From positions 1 to 50,201 of the forward strand of contig NZ_SWJZ01000027.1 in assembly GCF_005144475.1 (NCBI RefSeq): 50,201 nucleotides of DNA, given 5' to 3'. The translations under genes were made by a program, and so were the position numbers. The DNA is from Rhodobacter capsulatus (GTDB taxonomy: Bacteria; Pseudomonadota; Alphaproteobacteria; Rhodobacterales; Rhodobacteraceae). Positions 24,108-32,033 of this stretch are shown here, piece by piece (positions within the stretch are counted from its first letter, which is position 1; each line of letters opens with the position of its first letter). The notes under the pieces are model-generated. The model worked only from the letters and a program-made list of their open reading frames with translations, made no database searches and was not told where the DNA came from.

Positions 24108-24854
24108 ATGCAACACCGGATCATGCAAAACTGGATCATTCTGGGGGCCGGATCGGAAATGGCGCGCCCCTTCCTGCGCCGCCTTGCAGGCGAGGGCGCG
24201 ACGCTGCATCTGGCCGGTCGCAACCTGGCCGAGCTGGAAACGCTGGCGCAGGATCTGCGGCTTCGGGGCGCGGCGGCGGCCGAGGTTCTGGCCTTCGATG
24301 CCCGCGATGCGTCGGGCTATCCGGCACTGGTGGCGCGGCTGGCGGGATGCGAGGGCGTGCTGAACGCGGCCTCTTTCGTCGGATCGATGCCGGATCAAAC
24401 CGCCATCGACGCCGATCCGGGGCTGATCGCCGGGGTCATCGCCGACAATTTCACCGGGCCCGCCACTTTCCTGAGCCTGCTGGCCCCGGTTCTGGAAGCG
24501 CGCGGCACCGGGGTCGTCGTCGGCGTCGGCTCGGTCGCGGGCGACCGGGGGCGGCTTGGCAACTATGTTTACGGCGCGGCGAAGGCGGGGTTTGCGACCT
24601 ATCTGTCGGGGCTGCGCAACCGGCTGGGCCGCCGCGGCGTGCATGTGATGACGGTGAAGCCCGGCCCCGTCGAGACCCGGATGACCGCGGGGATGAAGCT
24701 GCCCTTCATGACGACGCCCGAGGCCGTCGCCGAGGACATCCTGCAGGGCATCGCCAAACGGCGCAACGTGATCTACACGGCGAAGATCTGGGCCGGGGTG
24801 ATGCGGGTGATCCGCGCCATCCCCGAGCCGATCTTCAAGAAACTCTCGCTCTGA
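24108..24854 (+). CDS. DprE2-like short-chain dehydrogenase/reductase
   Basis: The 248-residue SDR has the nucleotide loop ILGAGSEMARPF, LNAASFVGSMPDQ in the NNAG position, S142, and catalytic Y155xxxK159 in YVYGAAKAGFATYLSGLRNR. In mycobacteria DprE2 reduces the 2-keto intermediate produced by DprE1 to yield polyprenyl-phospho-arabinose. The gene starts one base after the oxidase stop codon, so translation is coupled and the two enzymes probably work in sequence. A second in-frame ATG at 24123 is possible. It is convergent with the crotonase gene, sharing no terminator that I can see. Confidence 0.85.
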   Translation: MQHRIMQNWIILGAGSEMARPFLRRLAGEGATLHLAGRNLAELETLAQDLRLRGAAAAEVLAFDARDASGYPALVARLAGCEGVLNAASFVGSMPDQTAIDADPGLIAGVIADNFTGPATFLSLLAPVLEARGTGVVVGVGSVAGDRGRLGNYVYGAAKAGFATYLSGLRNRLGRRGVHVMTVKPGPVETRMTAGMKLPFMTTPEAVAEDILQGIAKRRNVIYTAKIWAGVMRVIRAIPEPIFKKLSL

Positions 24855-25640
24855 TCAGCCGAATTTCGGCATGCGCCCCGCCATGTTCGCCGCGATCACC
24901 TCCATCTGGTCGGGCTTGCCGATCAGCGCGATCTGTTCGCGGCTTTCCAGCGCCAGCACCTCGGCCGCGGGCGCGGCACAGGCGGCGCTGACCAGCCGCT
25001 TCGCCGCCCGAATGGCACTGGGCGAGCGCCCGGCGATCGCCCGGGCCAGATCCAGCGCCCGGACCAGCGGATCCTCGGCGATTTCGGTGACAAGCCCCAG
25101 CCGCAGGGCTTCATCCGCCGAGATTTCCTCGGCCGTGTAGGTCATCCGCCGCAGCACGTCGGCGCGCAGAAGTTCCGGCAGGGTCACCATGCCGCCCATG
25201 TCGGGGATCAGGCCCCATTTCATCTCCATCACCGCAAGCCTTGTGCCGGGCGCGGCAATGCGGATGTCGGCCCCGGCGGCCAGCTGCAGCCCGGCGCCGA
25301 AGGCGACGCCCTGCAGCGCGGCGATCACCGGCACCGGCAGCGCCCGCCAGCACAGCGAAAACTGCTGGAACCGGTTCGCGTCGCCATGGCTGCGCGGCGC
25401 GATCAGCGCCTCGGGGTCGCCGATCGCCAGCGCCGCGAAATTCGCCACGTCCAGCCCGGCGCAAAAGGCCCGGCCCTCGCCGCGCAGCACCACCGCGCGC
25501 AGGCCCGGCTCGGCGGCCAATTGTTCGGCCACGGCAATCACCGCGTCGATCATCGGAAAATCGACGGCATTCATCTTCTCGGGGCGGTTCAGCGTCACCA
25601 CCGCCACGCCCTCGACCCGTTGCAACGTCACCCGGTCCAT
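24855..25640 (-). CDS. Crotonase family protein (enoyl-CoA hydratase/isomerase)
   Basis: The 261-residue crotonase has ALNRPEKMNAVD-type N-terminus (VVTLNRPEKMNAVDFPMID), RGEGRAFCAGLDVANF with the oxyanion-hole region, and GVAFGAGLQLAAGADIRIAA then MEMKWGLIPDMGG. In classical hydratase one catalytic Glu sits in GGGCEL. Here the corresponding residue is Gln (GAGLQL), while the second Glu region (MEMKWG) is kept, so an isomerase or other activity is as likely as hydration. GGGAGGGATGCG precedes the ATG at 25640; a long upstream extension is a shadow of the aminotransferase gene on the other strand. Confidence 0.85.
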   Translation of the reverse strand: MDRVTLQRVEGVAVVTLNRPEKMNAVDFPMIDAVIAVAEQLAAEPGLRAVVLRGEGRAFCAGLDVANFAALAIGDPEALIAPRSHGDANRFQQFSLCWRALPVPVIAALQGVAFGAGLQLAAGADIRIAAPGTRLAVMEMKWGLIPDMGGMVTLPELLRADVLRRMTYTAEEISADEALRLGLVTEIAEDPLVRALDLARAIAGRSPSAIRAAKRLVSAACAAPAAEVLALESREQIALIGKPDQMEVIAANMAGRMPKFG

Positions 25641-25760
25641 CGCATCCCTCCCGCTTCGGCCTGCCGTTTGCGCCATCAAACCATATCCCGCGCCGCCGCG
25701 CCCGCATGACGCTGCGAAACGGGCCTTTACGCAGGGCGCCAAAGCCCCTAGCCATGGCGC

Positions 25761-26888
25761 ATGACCCAAACGCGCTTCACCCCGCTTGTCGCCGGCCTGC
25801 CCGCCACCGTCCCCTTCGTCGGGCCCGAAACGCAGGAGCGCCTGCGCGGCCGCCCGTTCAAGGCACGGCTTGGCGCGAATGAGAACGGCTTCGGGCCTAG
25901 CCCCCGCGCGATTGCCGCGATGGCGGCGGCGGCGGGCGAGGCCTGGATGTATGGCGATCCGGAAAACCACGATCTGAAGGCGGCTCTGGCCCGCGCGCAC
26001 GGCTGCGGGCCGGAAAACGTCGTCGTCGGCGAGGGGATCGACGGGCTTCTGGGCTCTCTGTGCCGGATGGTTCTGGCGCCGGGCGATGCCGTCGTGACTT
26101 CGGACGGGGCCTATCCGACGTTCAATTTCCATGTTGCGGGCTTTGGCGGCGTTTTGCACAAGGCGCCCTACCGCGACGACGCCGAAGACCCCGCGGCGCT
26201 TTTGGCGCTGGCGCAGCAGGTCCGGCCGAAACTGCTTTACATCGCCAATCCGGACAATCCGATGGCCAGCCATCACCCGGGCACGGTGATCGCCGCGATG
26301 CTCGACCATCTGCCCGAGGGCACGCTGATGGTGCTCGATGAGGCCTATGTCGAACTGGCCCCCGAGGGCACGGCGGCGCCGATTGCCGCAGAGGATCCGC
26401 GGGTGATCCGGTTGCGCACCTTTTCCAAGGCGCATGGGCTGGCGGGGGCGCGGGTGGGCTATGCGCTGGGCGCCGCGCCGCTGATCGCCGCCTTCGACAA
26501 GATCCGCAACCATTTCGGCATGAGCCGGATTTCACAGGCGGGCGCCTTGGCGGCGCTCTCGGACACCACCTGGCAGGCCTACATGCGCCGTCTGGTGGCC
26601 GCCTCGCGCGATCGGATTGCCGCCATCGCGGCGGAAAACGGTCTGACCGCCCTGCCCTCGGCGACGAATTTCGTCGCCATCGACTGCGGCAGCGACGGGG
26701 CCTTTGCCCGCGCCGTGCTGGAGGAACTGACCGCCGCCGACATCTTCGTGCGCAAGCCCGCCGTGCCGCCGCAGGACCGCTGCATCCGCATCTCCTGCGG
26801 GCCCGAGCCCGAGATGGCGGCGCTGGCCGAAGCCCTGCCCGGCGCCCTGGACCGGGCCAGAGAACGGGCCGAAACACAGGGCCGTTAA
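25761..26888 (+). CDS. PLP-dependent aminotransferase, HisC-like
   Basis: The 375-residue fold type I aminotransferase contains KARLGANENGFGPSP at the N-terminus, TSDGAYPTFNFHVAGFGG, ANPDNPMASHHP, VLDEAYVELA and the Schiff-base lysine in RTFSKAHGLAGARVGYALG. This is the histidinol-phosphate/aromatic aminotransferase subgroup. With no his genes nearby, the in vivo substrate could be an aromatic amino acid rather than histidinol phosphate. It is divergent from the crotonase gene with 120 bases between the starts. Confidence 0.88.
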   Translation: MTQTRFTPLVAGLPATVPFVGPETQERLRGRPFKARLGANENGFGPSPRAIAAMAAAAGEAWMYGDPENHDLKAALARAHGCGPENVVVGEGIDGLLGSLCRMVLAPGDAVVTSDGAYPTFNFHVAGFGGVLHKAPYRDDAEDPAALLALAQQVRPKLLYIANPDNPMASHHPGTVIAAMLDHLPEGTLMVLDEAYVELAPEGTAAPIAAEDPRVIRLRTFSKAHGLAGARVGYALGAAPLIAAFDKIRNHFGMSRISQAGALAALSDTTWQAYMRRLVAASRDRIAAIAAENGLTALPSATNFVAIDCGSDGAFARAVLEELTAADIFVRKPAVPPQDRCIRISCGPEPEMAALAEALPGALDRARERAETQGR

Positions 26889-26975
26889 CGCTCACGCAAA
26901 TGCGCGCAGCCTTGAATTGCGCGCGGCCGACTTGTGGGGCAGGCTGGGCCATATCCCCTCAGGAGGCCCATGACC

Positions 26976-27368
26976 ATGCACCGAACCCCCCGTTTTCTGA
27001 TCGTCACCGCGCTTGGCCTTGCGCTGGCGCTGCCGCCGGCCGTCTCTGCCCATGCCGAGGGCGCGATGGAGGGCCATTCCGGCCATGCGATGAGCGCCAC
27101 CGCCGATGCCGCCCCCTCGACCACCGCTTACATCGACGCCAATGCGAAGATGCATGAGGCGATGGCGATCGATTTCACCGGCGATGCCGATGTCGATTTC
27201 GTGCGCGGCATGATCGGCCACCATCAGGGCGCCATCGACATGGCGAAGATCGTGCTGGAAAACGGCGCCGATCCCGAGGTGCGCAAGCTGGCGCAAAACG
27301 TGATCGCGGCGCAGACCGCCGAGATCGACTGGATGCGGAAATGGCTGGACGCCCACGCGCCGAAGTAA
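26976..27368 (+). CDS. DUF305 domain secreted protein
   Basis: This small protein (130 residues) has a signal peptide (MHRTPRFLIVTALGLALALP, cleavage likely near SAHA) and a DUF305 four-helix domain with the conserved FVRGMIGHHQGAIDMAKIVL segment, whose His pair and Met are often proposed to bind metal. The short stretch after the signal peptide is rich in His and Met (GAMEGHSGHAMS), which also suggests copper binding. AGGAGG is at 26961-26966. ATG 26976 is nine bases away and preferred to 26970 (three bases). It is located in the periplasm. Function in metal handling is inference. Confidence 0.85.
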   Translation: MHRTPRFLIVTALGLALALPPAVSAHAEGAMEGHSGHAMSATADAAPSTTAYIDANAKMHEAMAIDFTGDADVDFVRGMIGHHQGAIDMAKIVLENGADPEVRKLAQNVIAAQTAEIDWMRKWLDAHAPK

Positions 27369-27371
27369 GGC

Positions 27372-28571
27372 TCAGCCCGCGGCGATGACGGCGGCGGCGG
27401 CCTGAATCCCGCCGCTGCCATGCGGGATGGCAAGCGCCTGCAGCCCGGCCTCCATCACCGCCAGAGCGCCGAGCGTCATATGGGCGTTCACATGGCCCAT
27501 ATGGGCGACGCGCAGGAAATCCCCGGCTTCCGGCGTGCCGGGCGCCGCCATGCCAAGACCGATGCCCAGCGTGACGCCCGCCTGCGTCTCGCACCAGGCG
27601 CGCAGCCGTTCCGCGCCGCCCTGCCCGATCCGCGCCGCCGTCACCGCGCCCGAGCGATGCGCCGCCACCGGCACGTTCAACGCGATGTCACCGCCCTGCC
27701 CCCAGGCCTCGAAAGCCGCGGCGACGCTGCGGGACAGCGTGCGATGCCGCGCCCAGACCTGCGGCAGGCCTTCCTCGTCCAGGATCATCTGCAGCGATTC
27801 CGCCAGGCCAAAGAGGTGATGCGTCGGCGCCGTGCCGCCGAAGTGCTGCCAGTATTCCTGCGCGAAGATCCGCGCCGTCCAGTCCCAATAGGGCGTGACC
27901 AGATCGGCGCCCTTGCAGGCCGCCACCGCCTTGTCGGAGACCCAGACGAGGCCAAGGCCCGGCGGCACCATCAGCCCCTTCTGGCTGGCCGCGACCATCA
28001 CATCGACGCCCCAGTCGTCAAAGCGGAATGCGTCACAGCCAAGCGAGGCGATGCAATCCACCGCCAGCAGCGCCGGATGGCCCGCGGCGTCGATCGCCGC
28101 CCGCACCGCCGCCACGTCGTTCAGCACCGAGGACGCGGTATCGACATGGGTCAGCAGCACGACCTTGATCTTGCGCGCGGTATCGGCGCGCAGCGCTGCC
28201 TCGACCCGGGCCGGATCGACCGGCGCCTTGATGCCGAAATCGAGCGTCTCGACCGTGACGCCCAGCGCGCGGGCATGCTGCGCCCAGCCCAGACCGAACC
28301 GCCCGGTGATCAGCGACAGCGCGGTGTCGCCGCGCGAAAACAGGTTCGAGATCGCCGCTTCCCAGGCGCCATGGCCATTCGCCAGATAGACCGCCACATG
28401 GCCCGAACTTTGCGCCACACGGCGCAGATCGGTCATCACCCGCGCGGTCAGCTCGATCAGATCGCCCTCGTAGATGTTCGGCGCGGCGCGGTGCATGGCG
28501 TTCAGCACCCGGTCGGGCATCACCGAGGGGCCGGGAATGGCAAGGTAGGAACGTCCCTGGGCAAGGCGCAT
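27372..28571 (-). CDS. Class V aminotransferase (alanine/serine-glyoxylate aminotransferase-like)
   Basis: The 399-residue PLP enzyme begins RLAQGRSYLAIPGPSVMPDR. It contains LANGHGAWEAAISNLFSRGD, LLTHVDTASSVLNDV, LAVDCIASLGCDAF and the lysine in VAASQKGLMVPPGLGLVWVS, all typical of the alanine-glyoxylate/serine-glyoxylate family. Donor and acceptor cannot be separated by sequence. GGAGAGACCGC precedes the ATG at 28571. The annotated longer frame upstream is antisense to the ABC transporter gene and rejected. It is convergent with the DUF305 gene, separated by three bases. Confidence 0.9.
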   Translation of the reverse strand: MRLAQGRSYLAIPGPSVMPDRVLNAMHRAAPNIYEGDLIELTARVMTDLRRVAQSSGHVAVYLANGHGAWEAAISNLFSRGDTALSLITGRFGLGWAQHARALGVTVETLDFGIKAPVDPARVEAALRADTARKIKVVLLTHVDTASSVLNDVAAVRAAIDAAGHPALLAVDCIASLGCDAFRFDDWGVDVMVAASQKGLMVPPGLGLVWVSDKAVAACKGADLVTPYWDWTARIFAQEYWQHFGGTAPTHHLFGLAESLQMILDEEGLPQVWARHRTLSRSVAAAFEAWGQGGDIALNVPVAAHRSGAVTAARIGQGGAERLRAWCETQAGVTLGIGLGMAAPGTPEAGDFLRVAHMGHVNAHMTLGALAVMEAGLQALAIPHGSGGIQAAAAVIAAG

Positions 28572-28696
28572 GCGGTCTCTCCGGTTGATCCGACAGCGGT
28601 AACGAAGCGCCCCGGGCCGGTCAACGGCCGGGCTTGTACCCGTCACAAGACCGGCCGCAGCTTGTGACGCCCCGGCTTTCACGGTATCGAACCGCC

Positions 28697-30475
28697 ATGC
28701 CACAGGCAAAGATCGAGGACCGCGTGACCAGTTCTTCCCCCTCCGCCCCCTCCTCGCCGCGCATCTTCGCGCGGATCTGGCGCGACTATCTGCGGCAGCA
28801 ATGGCCGCTGATGGCGGTCGCAATGCTGCTTTTAATGCTGGAAGGATCGACGCTGGGCCTGCTCAGCTGGATGATCGAGCCGCTCTTCGACCGGGTTTTC
28901 GCGCAGGGCCAGACCGGCGCGGTGGTCTGGGTGGGGTCTGCGATCTTCGGGCTGTTCCTGATCCGGGCGATCACCTCGGTCGCGTCGAAAACGCTTTTGA
29001 CGACGGTGGCGCAGGCCTCCTCGACGGCGATGCAGATCGACATCGTGCGCCATATCCTGCGGCTGGACCAAAGCTTCTTCCAGGCCAATCCGCCCGGCGC
29101 GCTGATCGACCGGGTGCAGGGCGACACCCAGGCGGTGCAGGGCGTCTGGAGCGTCTTCGTCTCGGGGGCGGGACGGGATGCGGTCTCGCTGGTGTCGCTT
29201 TTCGTCGTGGCGCTGTCGATCGACTGGCGCTGGACGCTGGCCGCGCTGATCGGGGCGCCGCTGCTGATCGCGCCGACCGCGATGGCGCAGCGCTACATCC
29301 GCCGCAAGACCCGGCAGATGCGCGACGAATCCGGCCAGCGCGCGACGCGGCTGGACGAGGTGTTCCACGGCATCGCCGCGGTGAAGCTTTACCAGATGGA
29401 GGAATACCAGCTGGGCCGGTTCACCGGGCTGGTGCACCGGATCCGCCGCGCCCTGGTGAAGATGAGCTTCTCGCAATCGATCGTGCCCGCGCTGATCGAC
29501 GTGATGACCGGGCTTGGCTTCTTCGCCGTGCTGCTGATGGCCGCGCCCGAGATCACCACGGGCGAACGCACGGTGGGCGAGTTCATGTCCTTCTTCACCG
29601 CGATGACCCTGACCTTTCAGCCGCTGCGCCGGCTGGGCGGGCTGGCGGGCACCTGGCAATCGGCCCGCGCCAGCCTCGAGCGGCTTTACGAGGTGCTCGA
29701 CATCGCGCCGGGCGTGCTGGCCCCCGCCAGCCCCGCCGCACGGCCCGCGACGACGCTGATCCGCTTCGATCAGGTCTGCCTCTCCTATGGGCAAAAGCCG
29801 GTCCTGCGCGGGCTGACCTTCACCGCGGAAGCGGGCAAGACCACCGCGCTCGTCGGCCCCTCGGGCGCGGGCAAATCGAGCGTCTTCAACCTGCTGACCC
29901 GTCTGGTCGAGGCGCAATCGGGGGCGATCACTTTGGGCGGCGTGCCGATCACCGCGCTGGATCCGGCGGTGCTGCGCGGGCTTTTCGCGATGGTGACGCA
30001 GGATGCGGCGCTGTTCGACGAGACGATCCGGGAAAACATCCTGCTGGGCCGGACCGATGTCGCGCCCGAGGTGCTGGCCCGCGCGATCGAGGTGGCGCAT
30101 GTGCGCGAATTCGTCGAGGCGATGCCCGAGGGGCTGGAGACCCCCGCCGGGCCGCGCGGATCGGCGCTTTCGGGCGGGCAGCGCCAGCGCGTCGCCATCG
30201 CCCGCGCGGTGCTGCGCGATGCGCCGATCCTGCTTCTGGACGAGGCGACCTCGGCGCTCGACACCGCCTCCGAGGCGAAGGTGGCCGAGGCGCTGACGAC
30301 GCTGTCGCAGGGCCGCACGACGCTGGTGATCGCGCACAGGCTGTCCACCGTGCGCCATGCCGACAAGATCGTGGTGATCGTCGAGGGGCAGGTGGTCGAG
30401 GAGGGCACGCACGAGGATCTGCTGGCCCGCGGCGGCGCCTATGCCACCCTGTGCCGGATGCAGCTTGTGGAATGA
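28697..30475 (+). CDS. ABC exporter, fused permease-ATPase (MsbA-like)
   Basis: The 592-residue half-transporter has six transmembrane helices (about residues 35-335) and one nucleotide-binding domain. The latter has Walker A GPSGAGKSS, signature LSGGQRQRVAIARA, Walker B PILLLDEATSALD and the H-loop VIAHRLST. Close relatives export lipids such as lipid A core or peptides, and function as homodimers. The ATG at 28697 is the first in-frame start after the divergent aminotransferase promoter region. An internal GTG at 28724 is an alternative. The folate-binding protein gene follows 36 bases later. Confidence 0.9.
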   Translation: MPQAKIEDRVTSSSPSAPSSPRIFARIWRDYLRQQWPLMAVAMLLLMLEGSTLGLLSWMIEPLFDRVFAQGQTGAVVWVGSAIFGLFLIRAITSVASKTLLTTVAQASSTAMQIDIVRHILRLDQSFFQANPPGALIDRVQGDTQAVQGVWSVFVSGAGRDAVSLVSLFVVALSIDWRWTLAALIGAPLLIAPTAMAQRYIRRKTRQMRDESGQRATRLDEVFHGIAAVKLYQMEEYQLGRFTGLVHRIRRALVKMSFSQSIVPALIDVMTGLGFFAVLLMAAPEITTGERTVGEFMSFFTAMTLTFQPLRRLGGLAGTWQSARASLERLYEVLDIAPGVLAPASPAARPATTLIRFDQVCLSYGQKPVLRGLTFTAEAGKTTALVGPSGAGKSSVFNLLTRLVEAQSGAITLGGVPITALDPAVLRGLFAMVTQDAALFDETIRENILLGRTDVAPEVLARAIEVAHVREFVEAMPEGLETPAGPRGSALSGGQRQRVAIARAVLRDAPILLLDEATSALDTASEAKVAEALTTLSQGRTTLVIAHRLSTVRHADKIVVIVEGQVVEEGTHEDLLARGGAYATLCRMQLVE

Positions 30476-30511
30476 GCCCGCCGCCCCATAATGGGGAAAA
30501 AGGGGGGCGCC

Positions 30512-31255
30512 ATGCGCAAGATCTTCGACATCACCGGCCAGGACCGCGAGCATTTCCTGCAAGGCCTTGTCTCCAATGACGTGCGACGGCTGGCCGAGGG
30601 GCCGCTTTACGCCGCGCTGCTGACGCCGCAGGGCAAATATCTGGCGGATTTCTTCCTGATCGCACGGGGCGACACGATCCTGCTCGACATCGAGGAGACG
30701 ATCGCCGCGGCGACAGTGGCGCGGTTGAACATGTATCGGCTGCGCGCCGATGTGGCGATCGCGCCCTCGGCGCTCTCGGTCTTTTGCGGCACCGGCCCCG
30801 CGCCCGAGGGGGCGATGGCCGATCCGCGTCATCCGGCGCTGGGCTGGCGGCTTTACGGCGCGCAGGCGGGCGAGGACGGCAGCGACTGGGACGCGCTGCG
30901 CGTCGCGCATCTGATCCCCGCCACCGGCATCGAGCTGACGCCCGAGACCTATATCCTGGAAGCCGGGTTCGAGCGGCTCAACGGCGTCGATTTCCGCAAG
31001 GGCTGCTATGTCGGGCAGGAGGTCACGGCGCGGATGAAGCACAAGACCGAGCTGCGCAAGGGTCTGGTGCAGCTGGCGATTTCGGGCACGGCGCCGGTGG
31101 GCACGGCGATCGAGGCGGGCGGCAAGGCCGTGGGCACGCTTTTCACGCAATCGGGCGGCAAGGCGCTGGCGCAGCTGCGGCTGGACGCGCTGGAGGGGCC
31201 GATGACGGCCGGTGAAGCCAGGCTTCGGGCCGCGGAGGCGATCACAAAGGCGTGA
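30512..31255 (+). CDS. ygfZ: Folate-binding protein YgfZ (iron-sulfur cluster maintenance)
   Basis: The 247-residue protein has the GcvT-like fold and the family signature KGCYVGQEVTARMKHK near residues 164-179, with the conserved Cys. YgfZ uses folate and supports repair or synthesis of certain iron-sulfur enzymes in the cytoplasm. AAAAAGGGGGG precedes ATG 30512. An in-frame ATG at 30491 would leave no room for a binding site. It appears co-transcribed with the ABC exporter. Confidence 0.92.
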   Translation: MRKIFDITGQDREHFLQGLVSNDVRRLAEGPLYAALLTPQGKYLADFFLIARGDTILLDIEETIAAATVARLNMYRLRADVAIAPSALSVFCGTGPAPEGAMADPRHPALGWRLYGAQAGEDGSDWDALRVAHLIPATGIELTPETYILEAGFERLNGVDFRKGCYVGQEVTARMKHKTELRKGLVQLAISGTAPVGTAIEAGGKAVGTLFTQSGGKALAQLRLDALEGPMTAGEARLRAAEAITKA

Positions 31256-31360
31256 GCGTCGCGCCCCATTTGCGGCACGCCCAAAGGACAGGCGACGACG
31301 CGCGTCCGAAGCGCAAAAACGCGGCGCCGCGATATCGCCCTTGTTTTGCACGCTGCAGAC

Positions 31361-31413
31361 TTGAACGCAACGGTTTGGTAACCATATATGCGCCGGTGTT
31401 GCCGTTAACGGCA
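31361..31413 (+). promoter_or_regulatory. Promoter with downstream palindrome before the 31555 gene
   Basis: TTGAAC (31361-31366), 17 bases, then ATATAT (31384-31389) forms a good sigma-70-type promoter. Just past the expected start site lies a perfect 14-base palindrome, TGCCGTTAACGGCA (31400-31413), well placed for a repressor. If the promoter is correct, the leader to the ATG at 31555 is about 155 bases. Confidence 0.5.
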
Positions 31414-31554
31414 CCTAAATACGGGGGCTGTTGCGGCAAGCCATGCACCCGACGCATGTCAGGCATGCCTTACAGGGCATATCGAATCGGTGGGCAGGGG
31501 GCCTAGATGGCCGCCACGCCAGCAAACGCAAGAGCAATAACAAAGGACGGAATA

Positions 31555-31875
31555 ATGCGCGATTTCGTTGACGGCTCCGCATTCAACTATGAGCAAGGTC
31601 AGAGGGCGCGCAAGCTGTTTGCCGCAGTGGTTCTGGCGGCTCTGGACGATGCGATTGCCGATGACAAGAAATACGGCAACGGCCCCGAGCAGATCGCCCG
31701 CTGGGCGCGCTCGCGCGATGGACGCGAGGTCTTGTCCTGCGCCGGGATCGACCCGAACGAGCGTGTGGTCAAAGGGCTGATGGAATTCGTCTCGAAAGGG
31801 GTGCGGACCTCTGTGGCGCTCTCGCGCGAGGAAAGCGAACGGCGGATCGCGGCAGAGGAGGCGGAGGCGGCCTGA
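31555..31875 (+). CDS. Small conserved protein (DUF6280-like), function unknown
   Basis: The 106-residue soluble protein MRDFVDGSAFNYEQGQRARK has a largely helical, charged composition with the stretch DDKKYGNGPEQIARWARSRD. I associate this with a small Rhodobacterales-restricted family (DUF6280), by recall only. AAAGGA lies seven bases before ATG 31555. An in-frame ATG at 31507 also has AGGGGG upstream and would add 16 residues. It has its own promoter and terminator, so it is a monocistronic unit. No function can be assigned. Confidence 0.75.
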   Translation: MRDFVDGSAFNYEQGQRARKLFAAVVLAALDDAIADDKKYGNGPEQIARWARSRDGREVLSCAGIDPNERVVKGLMEFVSKGVRTSVALSREESERRIAAEEAEAA

Positions 31876-31903
31876 CGGCCCCCGCCCTGCCCGGCACATC
31901 AAA

Positions 31904-31938
31904 AAACGGCGCGCCCGAGGCGCGCCGTTTCATTTTCG
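31904..31938 (+). terminator. Rho-independent terminator
   Basis: A perfect 12-bp stem (AAACGGCGCGCC and GGCGCGCCGTTT) around CGA, followed by CATTTT. It is flanked by A-runs on the left and T-runs on the right, so it may also act for the opposite strand. Confidence 0.88.
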
Positions 31939-32033
31939 CTCTGCCGTTCCGGCCATGTCGTTTCCGGCGCCGTCAGGCGGCACGGAAGAAAGCGGGGCCC
32001 GCAGCCCCGCCCCCGACGCCCGGAAGGTTCGGA

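Noticed and set aside
28832-31414. 860-codon open frame opposite the ABC exporter
   Set aside because: Antisense shadow; composition is His/Arg-rich and there is no start site or domain.
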